A stretch of 64,000 nt of DNA from Shewanella marisflavi (GCF_023283925.1 NZ_JAKIKX010000002.1:372001-436000), one strand, 5' to 3'. Counted from the first letter of the stretch, positions 17,749-27,080 are shown. Notes: a model not told the origin generated them from the letters alone. Made by a program: numbers and translations.

Positions 17749-18621
17749 TTAGCTTTTACCACCCGGCACTATGGCCAGATGTTCAATTTCCCTCAATATC
17801 TGGTGATTTTTCAGCGCCAGTTGACACACACCGCCGCGGATTTGATGCTGGACAGAGCAATCTACGCTCCATTGACGCAGCAAATAACCGGCAAGCGCCG
17901 CGCGGCAGCTAAGCACAAGTTCGCCGTCACTCATCTGATAATCGAGCGCTATCGCCTCAGGGTGGCTCAGGCTAGGATGGGGGATCAACACCAAACTCAC
18001 CAGCTTCTGCCAATAGGCATCCTTGTCTTGCAGCTCATGATCGAAAGGTTCTGTCTGGCTTTCACTCACCGCCTTGAAGCGGGTAACGACAAAATCAGTA
18101 AACACTTGGTGGGTGCGGTCAAAACAGCGCACATGCCAGCGCTGGCCATTGTTGACTAAGGTATGGGGGACTAACTCGCGCTGGGTTTCACCTGACGAAA
18201 CTGACACATAAGTCACGGCAACCGCCTGCTTATGGGCAATCGCCCGCATCACGGCAGCAATGATATTGGTATCGGGGTGAATCAACTGCACCGCATCTAA
18301 ACAAACGCTGCTGGGCGTCACCGGATGGGACAGACCGTCACCAAAGCCATTAGCCAGGCCATGAAGAATGGCCTCAGGATCATGGTCGAACAGCGGCGTA
18401 AACTCGTTGCGTCTATGATAGCGCTTAGTCTGATGGACCAGCTCCATGTTGTTTGGCGCCAGCTCACGGTAGCTAGCAAAATCACGCGTAGCCGCTGCGA
18501 GGCCGGTCGCAAATTTGGCGATCAGATCCTGGCGCGAGACCTGACCGAAATATTGCAAACTAAAATCGATAAACGCCAACCGTTGCCTTTGGGCAAACGA
18601 CAAACTCTCCATTGCATCCAT
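17749..18621 (-). CDS. WYL-domain transcriptional regulator (BrxR/CapW-like layout)
   Basis: A 290-residue protein with an N-terminal winged helix (about 10-85, 'LAFIDFSLQYFGQVSRQDL'), a central WYL domain (about 125-195) and a C-terminal WCX-like extension (about 215-285). In the WYL box the usual Trp-Tyr-Leu reads Trp-His-Val, within NNGQRWHVRCFDR. The size and order match single-chain regulators of the BrxR/CapW type, which often repress phage-defence genes; orphan copies also exist. The start at 18621 is supported by AAAGG seven bases upstream. Its neighbours are housekeeping genes, so its target is not evident. The ligand of the WYL pocket is unknown. Confidence 0.82.
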   Translation of the reverse strand: MDAMESLSFAQRQRLAFIDFSLQYFGQVSRQDLIAKFATGLAAATRDFASYRELAPNNMELVHQTKRYHRRNEFTPLFDHDPEAILHGLANGFGDGLSHPVTPSSVCLDAVQLIHPDTNIIAAVMRAIAHKQAVAVTYVSVSSGETQRELVPHTLVNNGQRWHVRCFDRTHQVFTDFVVTRFKAVSESQTEPFDHELQDKDAYWQKLVSLVLIPHPSLSHPEAIALDYQMSDGELVLSCRAALAGYLLRQWSVDCSVQHQIRGGVCQLALKNHQILREIEHLAIVPGGKS

Positions 18622-18732
18622 GTCACTACCTTTAATGCTTAATCTGAGCGCCTAAGTATTTAATCGATAGCGCCCCTCAAAAGCACTTAAGCTAGTGCAA
18701 AAGCCAAACAGATGCAATCATTATGGTTAGTC

Positions 18733-19920
18733 CTACTTTATCCCCAAGGCGCTGAAGGTATCGTCGCTCGGAAAACCATCGGCTACCAGACCGACACTTC
18801 GCTGAAAAGCCTGCAAACCAGCGCGCGAGTTAACGCCGAGCACTCCATCAGGCTTACCGACATCGAAGCCCTTCTCGTTCAGCTTTTCCTGTAATAGCTT
18901 AAGCTTAGCGCGGCTGATATTGTCATGTTTTGGCGGCGTGATATGCAAAGGCGCGGCCCCATTGATGCGATCGGCGAGATGACCTACGGCGATGGCGTAA
19001 AACTCAGAGCGGTTCCAGCGCATGATCACATCGAAGTTATCATAACCTAAGAATGCCGGTCCGCTATGACCTGCGGGCAAGTAGAGCGCCGCCTGCATAT
19101 CGGGCGTCGACAATGCCTTACCGCTCACCTGAGTCAGGCCTAACTCGGCCCAGGTGGTTAGACTCTGTTTATCGTTTCGTCCAAGGTGGCGAAAATCATA
19201 CCCTTTAGGCAGCAACACCTCCCGGCCCCAGCGCTCGTTGCGAGCCCAGCCCAGCTGATTTAAGAAGTTCGCCGCCGAGGATAATGCATCTTGAGTGCTG
19301 TTAAACAGATCCGCCTTGCCGTCGCCATCGGCATCGACTGCATATTTGGCATAAGCCGAGGGCATAAACTGGGTGTGACCCATGGCGCCCGCCCATGAGC
19401 CTTGCATCTGCTCATTATCAAACTGATAAGCTTCTTTAAGCTTTAACGCCTGAATCAACTCACCAGTAAAATAATCACTCCGTCTTGGATCGCAGGCTAA
19501 GGTGGTGAGAGAATCGATCACCGGCATCTTACCCTTGTATGAACCAAAGTTGGTTTCCAGGCCCCAGAAGGCCACCAGATACTGTGGAGGAATGCCATAT
19601 TCCTGCTTGAGTTTATTGAGCAGGGTTCCGTGCTCCTTAAGCAGACGTCGCCCCTCTTTCACTCGCCAATCCGTGACCCGTTTTGAAAAGTAGTTATCAA
19701 AAGTCTGGCTAAACTCAGGCTGCTTCTTATCCAGTTCAATCACCCGGGCAACATACTTCACCTTGCCCAGCGAACTCTCCACCGTTGCCTGAGACACACC
19801 TGCGGCCAAGGCTTTCTCTTTAAGCGCCACCACACAGGTATCAAAATCTTGGGCAAGCGCAGTAGCACTGTGTAAGCCGGTCGCGAATAGGAGAGAGGCA
19901 TAGGTGAGTAATTTTTTCAA
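18733..19920 (-). CDS. Lytic murein transglycosylase, MltB-like with peptidoglycan-binding domain
   Basis: A 395-residue exported enzyme that cleaves the MurNAc-GlcNAc bond with formation of 1,6-anhydroMurNAc. I use a TTG start at 19920 because GGAG lies eight bases before it and this gives a proper signal peptide (KKLLTYASLLFATGLHSATALAQ region, cleavage near Ala23). The longer reading to 19995 has no ribosome binding site. The SLT_2 domain has catalytic Glu122 in FWGLETNFG, and 'GSWAGAMGHTQFMPSAY'. A peptidoglycan-binding-1 domain (about 330-395) ends in 'GVLGVNSRAGLQAFQ'. There is no lipobox, so it is soluble rather than lipid-anchored like E. coli MltB. Confidence 0.92.
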   Translation of the reverse strand: MKKLLTYASLLFATGLHSATALAQDFDTCVVALKEKALAAGVSQATVESSLGKVKYVARVIELDKKQPEFSQTFDNYFSKRVTDWRVKEGRRLLKEHGTLLNKLKQEYGIPPQYLVAFWGLETNFGSYKGKMPVIDSLTTLACDPRRSDYFTGELIQALKLKEAYQFDNEQMQGSWAGAMGHTQFMPSAYAKYAVDADGDGKADLFNSTQDALSSAANFLNQLGWARNERWGREVLLPKGYDFRHLGRNDKQSLTTWAELGLTQVSGKALSTPDMQAALYLPAGHSGPAFLGYDNFDVIMRWNRSEFYAIAVGHLADRINGAAPLHITPPKHDNISRAKLKLLQEKLNEKGFDVGKPDGVLGVNSRAGLQAFQRSVGLVADGFPSDDTFSALGIK

Positions 19921-20176
19921 AATAGAGACTCCACGAAAAACGGCTAAAAGAATAAGAAACTTAATGATCTGCAGCCAGCAAAAAATCAGAACCATTGCCA
20001 GACATAATAACGACTCGAGTCACTTATGCTAAATGATTTATGATTAATTATTCGAACTTAGACCAGTTCAACGAGTAAGCGGGCAAATAGTGGCCAGCCC
20101 GGCTCAGGTATCGCTTGGCTCAAGATGCACATCGCGTATAATGGGCTCGTTTTTTATCCTTTCTAAGAGATCTAGC

Positions 20177-20536
20177 ATGACTGACAACAATCCCGTTTTA
20201 GCAAGCTTTATTGAAAACGTAAAAGAGCAGCAAGCCGTTTGGGGCCTTCAGGATGAGACTGGCGAAGGTTGGGTCGTGTGTGACTCATCAGAGTATGAAG
20301 AAACTGATGTGATGCCGCTGTGGTCAAGCGAAGCACAAGCCAAAGTGCACTGCACCGAAGAATGGCAAGATTATCAGCCTGCTCCTATCGTACTGGAAGA
20401 GTTGCTAGAATACTGGATCCAAGATCTTCACGACGATGGCGTTTTAGTGGGCGTAGACTGGGTAGCCGAACAAGAGTGTCTGGAACTGGACCCAATTACC
20501 CTGGCTAAATGCCTGGTAGACATAGAGCAAGAGTAA
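20177..20536 (+). CDS. DUF2750 family protein
   Basis: A 119-residue acidic cytoplasmic protein. ATG 20177 follows AAGAGA; the longer reading from 20090 is not supported. Phrases such as 'VWGLQDETGEGWVVCDSSEYEE', 'MPLWSS' and 'VGVDW' fit DUF2750, a small domain of unknown role with conserved Trp residues. It is followed 45 bases later by another hypothetical gene on the same strand, so the two may be co-transcribed. Function unknown. Confidence 0.75.
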   Translation: MTDNNPVLASFIENVKEQQAVWGLQDETGEGWVVCDSSEYEETDVMPLWSSEAQAKVHCTEEWQDYQPAPIVLEELLEYWIQDLHDDGVLVGVDWVAEQECLELDPITLAKCLVDIEQE

Positions 20537-20581
20537 ATCTTGACGTCTCTGGTTATCCCAGCGGCAGATAAGGCATAACCC

Positions 20582-21229
20582 TTGTCTGCCGGCTATCCCC
20601 TGATCGACATCCCGTTTGACAAGCGCCATACCTGCTGGTTTTGCGCCGAGCCCTGCGATCGTCAGTTTCATTATCAAGCCCTGGCACACTGCCCTCACCC
20701 TTCGCTGGCTGTACCCGCCTGTAAAGAATGCCAACTGATCGCCAACAAGAATCCGCTGACCTCTATCTGGGATTGCCATAGCGCCGTCAAAGATGAGTTG
20801 ATGCAACGCTACGCCAAACATCTGGCCATAGGCGAAAACTGGACCAAAGAGGAGCTAGAGGAGGCTGACTTTACCTGCAAGGTATTTGAAGGCTTTAAGA
20901 AAAGTGCTTGGTTTATGTATGAGGTCGCCAAAACGCGGGTGAGTTATGTGCCCTGGCCCATTAGCCTAAACGGAGTTTTGCTAGCAGATAGCAAGTATAG
21001 CGCTGACTTCGAATTCGATGGTATGCACTATAGCTCGCTCTCCAAGGCAATAGCCCACTACGCCAAGATGTTAGGCTTAGATAAGGCTTTTCTGACCGAG
21101 TTGGTAGCTGCCGTTGGTCGGCAGCGATTTGGCTATGCAGTGCGCGTCGCCAGAATCAATATCGTCGCCACACAGGCTGTAAAACGTCAGGTGATTAACG
21201 ATATCCTGGCCGAACAAGCCGCCGATTAA
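20582..21229 (+). CDS. Conserved hypothetical protein with N-terminal zinc-finger cysteines
   Basis: A 215-residue protein with a TTG start, not assignable to a known family by me. The N-terminus has Cys18, Cys21, Cys25, Cys37, Cys47 and Cys50 (CWFCAEPC ... CPHP ... CKEC), a spacing that looks like a zinc knuckle or HNH-like finger scaffold. The rest is mixed alpha/beta without membrane segments. Its stop codon overlaps the stop of cheV on the other strand (21226-21229). It follows the DUF2750 gene by 45 bases. An HNH-type nuclease was considered but the His-Asn-His residues are not evident. Confidence 0.72.
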   Translation: MSAGYPLIDIPFDKRHTCWFCAEPCDRQFHYQALAHCPHPSLAVPACKECQLIANKNPLTSIWDCHSAVKDELMQRYAKHLAIGENWTKEELEEADFTCKVFEGFKKSAWFMYEVAKTRVSYVPWPISLNGVLLADSKYSADFEFDGMHYSSLSKAIAHYAKMLGLDKAFLTELVAAVGRQRFGYAVRVARINIVATQAVKRQVINDILAEQAAD

Positions 21230-22167
21230 GGCAACTGACTCCTAAGTCGCTCTTGCACTACGCCGACTAAGAGATCTGGCTGGAACTTAGAGATAAAGCG
21301 ATCGCAACCCACTTTTTCCACCATGGCATTGTTAAAACTGCCACTAAGAGATGTGTTGAGGGTAATAAAAAGGTTCGCCATACGCTTATCGCTGCGCACC
21401 TCATAGGTAAGGCGGTAACCGTCCATCTCTGGCATTTCGGCGTCGGTGATCAACATTAAGATCTCTTGATTGATATCACGGCCCTCATCACACCAACGTT
21501 TAAGTAGGTTAAGAGCCTGCAAACCGTCTGACGTTTCGATCACTTCGATGCCGAGCGGCGCCAGTGTATCCTTGACCTGGCGACGCGCCGTGGACGAATC
21601 ATCGGCGATCAGTATCTTGCGGCCCATCATCTTATCGACAAGGGATTCATCTAGCACACCTTCTGAGATGGCGATATCGTAATGCACTATCTCCGCCAGT
21701 ACCTTTTCCACATCTATGATAGAGACCAAGCGTGTCATACCATCCTGCTCTACCTTAGTGATTGCAGTGAGATAATTGTGACTGCCTGTGCTTCTTGGCG
21801 GCGGCATGATGTCGCTCCAGGTCATATTGATAATATGATCCACCTTACCCACCATAAAGCCCTGCACGCTTCGGTTGTATTCGGTAATAATAAGATTGGC
21901 TTCCTGATCATCACCCATGGGTTGAAAGCCGATGGCACTGCGAAGATCGATAACGGGAATGGAGGTACCGCGAATATTGGCCACCCCTTTAATGCTAGGA
22001 TGACTGCCCGGCAGAGCGCTTAGCTTAGGCAGCTTGACCACTTCTTTGACCTTAAACACGTTAATTGCAAACAACTGGGTCGCATTGATCCGAAACAGAA
22101 GCAGCTCGAGACGATTCTCGCCAACTAATTGGGTCCGCTGGTCGACACTCTCTAGCACTTTAGCCAT
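21226..22167 (-). CDS. cheV: Chemotaxis coupling protein CheV
   Basis: A 313-residue chemotaxis adaptor: an N-terminal CheW domain (about 18-160, with 'VANIRGTSIPVIDL') fused to a C-terminal receiver domain. The receiver has the acidic pair in IADDSS (Asp189, Asp190), phospho-acceptor Asp242 in TDAEMPEMDG, and conserved Thr and Lys in 'LNTS' and 'ISKFQ'. CheV links receptors to CheA and tunes adaptation by phosphorylation. The window also encodes a PAS-type chemoreceptor (35942-37516), but no other che gene. It converges with the preceding gene, sharing stop-codon bases. Confidence 0.95.
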   Translation of the reverse strand: MAKVLESVDQRTQLVGENRLELLLFRINATQLFAINVFKVKEVVKLPKLSALPGSHPSIKGVANIRGTSIPVIDLRSAIGFQPMGDDQEANLIITEYNRSVQGFMVGKVDHIINMTWSDIMPPPRSTGSHNYLTAITKVEQDGMTRLVSIIDVEKVLAEIVHYDIAISEGVLDESLVDKMMGRKILIADDSSTARRQVKDTLAPLGIEVIETSDGLQALNLLKRWCDEGRDINQEILMLITDAEMPEMDGYRLTYEVRSDKRMANLFITLNTSLSGSFNNAMVEKVGCDRFISKFQPDLLVGVVQERLRSQLP

Positions 22168-22278
22168 AACACTCTCACTACACCTTTAATCCAAATGACG
22201 TGAAACGCCACATAATTATAGCCATAATCACCATATTTAGTGGCGACATCAAGCCGCCAGATCACAGCTTTAACAAGT

Positions 22279-23895
22279 TTATTGATTATTCAAGGCAACC
22301 GGGGCAACCGGAACAATACGAGAGCCATTTTTCACGACTATATCCATGATTTTTAAATGTAACTCTTCTGATGCCAACTGAAAGGTGGGAAAGCTCTTAG
22401 TGCCGATATAAGCCAGTACATTCACCTGCAAACCGTGCAATCCAAAGCCCTTAAAAGTCACCCTAAGGGGCTCTTTCATCACCAGCTCATGGGCTTCGAG
22501 CATCTCTTTGATCTCAGCAACAATCGCCTTTAGCTGCGCCGATGTGGTCATGGCATAATCCAGGCGCACATCTGCCTTGAAGCGTATCTTCTCGCGCTGA
22601 GAGATGTTTTCAATCTCCATTTCCACCAGTTTGGCATTGGGCACATGGATCAAGGTTCTGTCTAAGGTTCTTATCTGAGTGCAACGCAGACCAATCTCTT
22701 CGACTGTGCCACTTATCTTACCGAACTTACACAGGTTACCCACCTTAATGGGCGCCGCCGAATAGAGGGTTATAGTACCGATAAAGTTCTCAATCGACTG
22801 CTTAGAGGCCAGCGCGATAGCAATACCGCCTATTCCCATGCCCGCTATGATGGCACTGGCATTAAAACCTAAATGCTCTAACCATAAGAGCACCGCCATC
22901 ACGGAAAAGATCACTCTGATAAAATTAGTTAGCGGACGTAGGAGTGACGCCGCCTGATCTTTGCCTTGGGCTTTCCAGCGCTTCTTTAAGCCCTGGTGCA
23001 AAATCCCCATACCACTCCATCCAAGCCAGATGATAGATGACACCAACAAAAACCCAGTATCTAACAACTCCACCGCTGCAGGGGAAATACTACTGTGGGC
23101 GCCCCAAATTCTCACCAGTATCACCGCCAGCAACAAGCGTAATGGGCCGGCAACAATGTAGGCAAACTCCTCTTTAAGCTCATATTTGGTCATCAAAATG
23201 ACCTTTTTCACCAACCAAGTCACTGGAATGGTGACCATAAATGCAGCGATAAGATAGCTTGTTAACAGGCACCACTCCCATAGATGCACGTTAAACCATC
23301 GCCCTTCAGGAATATGATTCACGAACCATTCAGCCACAGGACCATAACCCAGGTTTTGGTAGAGTTCAGGTACCTTTGCCACGGTCGCGTTGGAGACTTT
23401 CCAGATAGAACCGTCATCGCCTGGTACCCGCTGCAGGTAGAGTGAGACCTTGTCGCTTTGTAGTTCTACCCGGCCAAAGAGATCACGATAGGAAGGCAGT
23501 TGATCATTATCCTGTCCTTGGGGCGCGTCACTTATCTGGCTAAGATCCAACCAAATATTTCGCTCAATGATCACCTGTAACTGCTTAGCATAATCGGGGC
23601 CTTTCTTTGCCGACATGCCTTCTGGTAGATAGCGTAGATCTAAATACTCAGCAGCCTTTTCATAATCTTGCTCATACGCCGCCTCCATAAAACCTTCGAG
23701 CGTGCCCCTGGGAGTGTCCCGTTGCAAACTATCTTTATAGGCATAATGGTCTATCGTAGCGACATCATTGCTCTGGCGACTATCGGCCACAGCCACCTCA
23801 TTTAATGCTCCAATCAGACTATCAGGCGCCGCGCACCATGCGGAGCCGACGGTGAAGCTCAAAACAGAAATTAACAGCCAAACAACCAAGCGCAT
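22279..23895 (-). CDS. MscS-family mechanosensitive ion channel protein
   Basis: A 538-residue membrane protein with an N-terminal signal sequence (MRLVVWLLISVLSFTVGSAWC) and a periplasmic domain to about residue 190. Four or so membrane segments follow, then the MscS core. The pore helix and beta domain are clear in GMGIGGIAIALASKQSIENF, then 'GTITLYSAAPIKVGNLC' and 'GTVEEIGLRCTQIRTLD'. Members open under membrane tension to release solutes in hypo-osmotic shock. The large exported N-terminal domain is of the kind seen in YbdG/YnaI-plus or plant-like larger MscS proteins; its role is unknown. It is a single gene. Confidence 0.92.
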   Translation of the reverse strand: MRLVVWLLISVLSFTVGSAWCAAPDSLIGALNEVAVADSRQSNDVATIDHYAYKDSLQRDTPRGTLEGFMEAAYEQDYEKAAEYLDLRYLPEGMSAKKGPDYAKQLQVIIERNIWLDLSQISDAPQGQDNDQLPSYRDLFGRVELQSDKVSLYLQRVPGDDGSIWKVSNATVAKVPELYQNLGYGPVAEWFVNHIPEGRWFNVHLWEWCLLTSYLIAAFMVTIPVTWLVKKVILMTKYELKEEFAYIVAGPLRLLLAVILVRIWGAHSSISPAAVELLDTGFLLVSSIIWLGWSGMGILHQGLKKRWKAQGKDQAASLLRPLTNFIRVIFSVMAVLLWLEHLGFNASAIIAGMGIGGIAIALASKQSIENFIGTITLYSAAPIKVGNLCKFGKISGTVEEIGLRCTQIRTLDRTLIHVPNAKLVEMEIENISQREKIRFKADVRLDYAMTTSAQLKAIVAEIKEMLEAHELVMKEPLRVTFKGFGLHGLQVNVLAYIGTKSFPTFQLASEELHLKIMDIVVKNGSRIVPVAPVALNNQ

Positions 23896-24363
23896 CCTAG
23901 CCCCCTAAATTGTCAACAAGCGCTTATAAATACTAGCATTTATACTTTATCTCAACAGCAGAAACCTACGCCTTGTTTCAGCAAAATGCCAACGATATCT
24001 GCAGAAAACAGCCCCTAACTGATTAAAGATTGACAAGTGAGCCAGCTACTCTATAATGGCTCGTTCTGTAGCTTCCAGCTCTGCCTTATTGCATCGTTAG
24101 ACCTCAAGTCATCGCATCCAACAAATTGCAGTCATCTCGTCACACTATTGTCATTTATTGATGATTTACTGTGGCTAGTCTAGTGGTAACTCATTGATCC
24201 CGCCGATTTAATCTCGGCGTAGTTGAAGTCAATCACTTGATTATTTGAATTAAGCTGGGTAGTCTCAGAAAGGATCACATTCATCTTTCGCAACAGCTAA
24301 GGATATATTATTTGTTAAATTTCAACTGCAAACACGCAGTCTTAGATAAAAGGAGTATGGCCT
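23896..24363. other. Intergenic region before a small ORF
   Basis: About 470 bases between the divergent mscS gene and the 57-residue ORF. I see no gene, strong hairpin or terminator. The right half may hold the promoter and a long leader of the small ORF; no promoter boxes are clear enough to name. Confidence 0.4.
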
Positions 24364-24537
24364 ATGTCGTACAAAGTTAACGGTCATGAGATCACAGTAA
24401 ACTTTCCAGTGGACTCAATCTCAGTCAATAAATCTTCTATTGCTTTCACCGATAGCGTAGGAAAAAACAGACAAACTTTTGCAAAGCGCACCGACGCACT
24501 GCAATTTATGAAATGGTTGCTCTCAAGCAACAAATAA
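24364..24537 (+). CDS. Small uncharacterised protein, 57 residues
   Basis: ATG 24364 to TAA 24537, preceded by a strong AAAGGAG (24348-24354) nine bases upstream. The product starts MSYKVNGHEITVNFPVDSI and ends QFMKWLLSSNK; it has no signal peptide or membrane segment. It looks like a compact beta-beta-alpha fold, ending in an amphipathic helix. The good ribosome site, normal codon use and isolated position with 470 bases upstream support a real gene. I do not recognise the family. Confidence 0.7.
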   Translation: MSYKVNGHEITVNFPVDSISVNKSSIAFTDSVGKNRQTFAKRTDALQFMKWLLSSNK

Positions 24538-24699
24538 CCTCACCGCTATTCGATACACCTCCTCTCACCCGTATCGAAGGTTGCCCAGGCAACAAGTAGG
24601 ATTGACTTCATTCGTCAACGACTCAGCAGATAACATTTGGCTCAGGTTGTACCCCTTTCACAGGTACTGACCTGGCCAAATGGTTTTTAATCACCCCAG

Positions 24700-25701
24700 C
24701 TACAACTCACCATACTTGCGCTTGTATCGCGGCAACATAGATTGATTCCCCAAAAGCCCACCTTGATGCAGATAAAGCACAGGCTCATCTAACCCCTGCT
24801 GCAACTGCTGCTTAAGGCAGATCCAACCAAGGGGATCATACAAGAGCTCAAATTCGATACCTGTAGCACTCACCTCATGCCACATCTGATAAAAGGCCAA
24901 GTAGAGTTTGCCAAAATGATAACGCTTATCCATGGCAATAATTTGAGGATGCTGCGATTCATCTGGTGCTAACTGGGTAAATTGCTGACGAAGATAGGCA
25001 TCGCCCCCCACTACGGCACAGGTTTTCACCCGAACGCTAGAATCATGGGCAAGAAAGTATTTCTGTAAATAGAGCGCCGTGGTGCCTGTACCAGAGGGAA
25101 GAAATACCAAGAGACCACTTAAGTCCTGTTCGCACTTCCACGCCAGGATCTCTTGGCCAAGCTGGGCAACACCCGGTTCGGCAAAGCTACAACGTCCCCC
25201 TTCAGGCACAAACAACAGCTCCTCACTGCCGGTCAATATCTGCTCACGAATGTAAGTGTCGGTATCTCGCCCTTGCCTGTCTTCAGCCTGGCTAAGGTCG
25301 ATGATCTGCGCGCCATTGTTGAGCGCCGCTTGGTAGTTACCACTCGGATGCTGAGACAGATAAGTGGGCAGATGATCGACATAAAAATCTAATTGCCAGC
25401 CCTTTATTTTGGCGAGCGCCGATAAGGAATAGAGAGAGTTCGCCTGGGGTGACCCATAACCAATGAGACGCTTTACGTCTGGGAAATCATGGTTAAGAAA
25501 ATAGGCAAACTTACGGGCCTTATTGCCGGAAAACTCGGGATGCAGCAAGTCGTCACGCTTGACATACACCTTATGCTGCCAGATGTTGATAGCCTCTACC
25601 GGGGTCTGGGTTAATTTCATTACGTTAAGCATTTCTGGTAAACCTGGCGCTGAGTGTACACCCATTAACCGTGAATGCGTAATTTGACCGTTTATTGGCA
25701 T
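24700..25701 (-). CDS. PLP-dependent enzyme, ACC deaminase / D-cysteine desulfhydrase family
   Basis: A fold-type II PLP enzyme of up to 333 residues. 'KVYVKRDDLLHPEFSGNKARK' region (read as VKRDDLLHPEFSGNKARK) contains the PLP lysine, Lys61 in GNKARK, and the phosphate-binding loop is SGTGTT. These features and 'YGSPQANSLYSLSALA' place it with ACC deaminase/D-cysteine desulfhydrase proteins. Which activity it has cannot be read from sequence. The start is uncertain: the first ATG has no ribosome site and sits on a TTGACA box, so Met13, Met24 or Met28 (25620) may be used, the last matching relatives best. Confidence 0.85.
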   Translation of the reverse strand: MPINGQITHSRLMGVHSAPGLPEMLNVMKLTQTPVEAINIWQHKVYVKRDDLLHPEFSGNKARKFAYFLNHDFPDVKRLIGYGSPQANSLYSLSALAKIKGWQLDFYVDHLPTYLSQHPSGNYQAALNNGAQIIDLSQAEDRQGRDTDTYIREQILTGSEELLFVPEGGRCSFAEPGVAQLGQEILAWKCEQDLSGLLVFLPSGTGTTALYLQKYFLAHDSSVRVKTCAVVGGDAYLRQQFTQLAPDESQHPQIIAMDKRYHFGKLYLAFYQMWHEVSATGIEFELLYDPLGWICLKQQLQQGLDEPVLYLHQGGLLGNQSMLPRYKRKYGEL

Positions 25702-25854
25702 AATATGTCAACCAGCCAAGAACAAACACACCTAATAGCTAATAAAAACAACATTTTAAAAAATGGCATGAATTTCGCTTTGTATTGTTCAGCTCATCTA
25801 TAAGGGCTTGTTTGCCCGAGAAATATAATTAGCGACAGAGATAAGGAGTACTCA

Positions 25855-26262
25855 ATGGCACTACTGCGCTTAATCTTTAATATTGCATGGTTTATTTTAG
25901 GAGGCTTCGTGATGGGGCTAGCCTGGTGGTTAGCGGGATTACTTTGCTTTATCAGCATCATAGGTATCCCCTTTGGCCGTGCCTGCTTTGTGATTGGTGA
26001 GATGGCCTTCTGGCCTTTTGGACAACAAAATGTCAACCGTCGTGCACTGCAAGGCGTTGACGACTTAGGTACAGGCCCGCTAGGCATGATAGGTAATATC
26101 GTCTGGTTCCTACTGTTTGGGATCTGGTTGGCCATCGGACATATCGCCCATGCACTGGCTTGTTTTATCACCATCATAGGGATCCCATTCGGTATTCAAC
26201 ACCTGAAATTGGCCTTGCTAAGCCTGACCCCCATAGGCCAAATCATCACGGCCAAGGCCTAA
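25855..26262 (+). CDS. yccF: YccF domain inner-membrane protein
   Basis: A 135-residue membrane protein with two YccF (DUF307) repeats. Each has a long hydrophobic stretch ending in the signature IIGIPFG: 'FISIIGIPFGRACF' (about 32-45) and 'FITIIGIPFGIQHL' (about 102-115). Conserved 'WFxxG' and 'NIVWFLLFGIWLA' lie between them. Function is unknown; E. coli yccF lies by yccS. GGAG precedes the ATG by seven bases. It converges with the minus-strand solute-binding gene, with 14 bases between stops. Confidence 0.9.
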   Translation: MALLRLIFNIAWFILGGFVMGLAWWLAGLLCFISIIGIPFGRACFVIGEMAFWPFGQQNVNRRALQGVDDLGTGPLGMIGNIVWFLLFGIWLAIGHIAHALACFITIIGIPFGIQHLKLALLSLTPIGQIITAKA

Positions 26263-26276
26263 GCGCTTAGGCCTAC

Positions 26277-27080
26277 CTAGTCACTCTTAACTGTGTTCTC
26301 TAGGTAGGCCGCCAATAACTGCTCCACTTCGATACGCGCCAGTCCCTCATTATAAAGCGCCCGCCAACGACGCCCTTCAGGTGTATTACGAAAAGCAATA
26401 TAGAGCGCCTTTGACTCCAGCAGTTGCTTATTAAATTGTAATCTGGTTTTGAGCTCAGAGAGATGAGGTTGCTGGATAAGATACTGATAGACATAACGAT
26501 CCATTACCGCGCCTTGCACCCGCCCGGTGGCAACCTTGCGGATATTGTGCTCATCAGAGCTCACTAGCTCCACGGGTTGGAGTCCAATGGCTATCATCTC
26601 ATCTAAGGCTTGAGTATTCACATAGTCTCTCACCACACCTAAAGTGTAAGCATTTAAATCCTGCAGACGTGACCAGGTAATGGGATGATGGCTCTGCTCT
26701 AAGATCCCAAGCGGGCTCTCCCCCATGGCTTCTGAAAAAATAAACTTATCGGTAGGATGATAATATTCGGGGAAATACCCCTGATAGCCTGAGTCATCGC
26801 GGGAAACCACCCTCACTGTGCGGCTCCAGGGAAAATAATCCACAACCAGATCGTGGCCCATGGCTGCCAGTGCCGCGCGGGCAATGACCACACATGCCCC
26901 TCCCTCTGGCAATGTGGGACCAGAATAAGGTGGCCAGTTCAGAGATGACAGTTTTAGAGTATCGGCTCGCACGCTGCTAATACTTAGCATTAAGCAAACC
27001 AGCAGCCCACCCAAAAGTAAGCAGGCCTTGTGTCTTAGGATCTCATGTGAAAGCAGAATTTTCTTATCACTCCCTATCAC
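26277..27080 (-). CDS. Periplasmic solute-binding protein, family 3-like
   Basis: A 267-residue exported protein; the signal peptide ends near Ala39 (SISSVRA-D). After it 'LKLSSLNWPPYSG' is the typical opening of SBP_bac_3 proteins, and 'YFPWSRTVRVV' and 'GYFPEYYHPTDKFIFSE' follow the fold. No ABC permease or ATPase gene is nearby. This subgroup is often an orphan in Shewanella and Vibrio and may act in signalling or in periplasmic ligand sequestering rather than uptake. The ligand is unknown; the canonical amino-acid-binding Arg-Asp pair cannot be placed with confidence. The N-terminal extension before the hydrophobic core is long, so a later start is possible. Confidence 0.8.
   Translation of the reverse strand: MIGSDKKILLSHEILRHKACLLLGGLLVCLMLSISSVRADTLKLSSLNWPPYSGPTLPEGGACVVIARAALAAMGHDLVVDYFPWSRTVRVVSRDDSGYQGYFPEYYHPTDKFIFSEAMGESPLGILEQSHHPITWSRLQDLNAYTLGVVRDYVNTQALDEMIAIGLQPVELVSSDEHNIRKVATGRVQGAVMDRYVYQYLIQQPHLSELKTRLQFNKQLLESKALYIAFRNTPEGRRWRALYNEGLARIEVEQLLAAYLENTVKSD

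Noticed and set aside
25680..25701. TTGACA next to the first ATG of the ACC-deaminase-like gene as its promoter
   Set aside because: No acceptable -10 box at 16-18 bases. It does weaken the first ATG as a start, noted in the gene entry.
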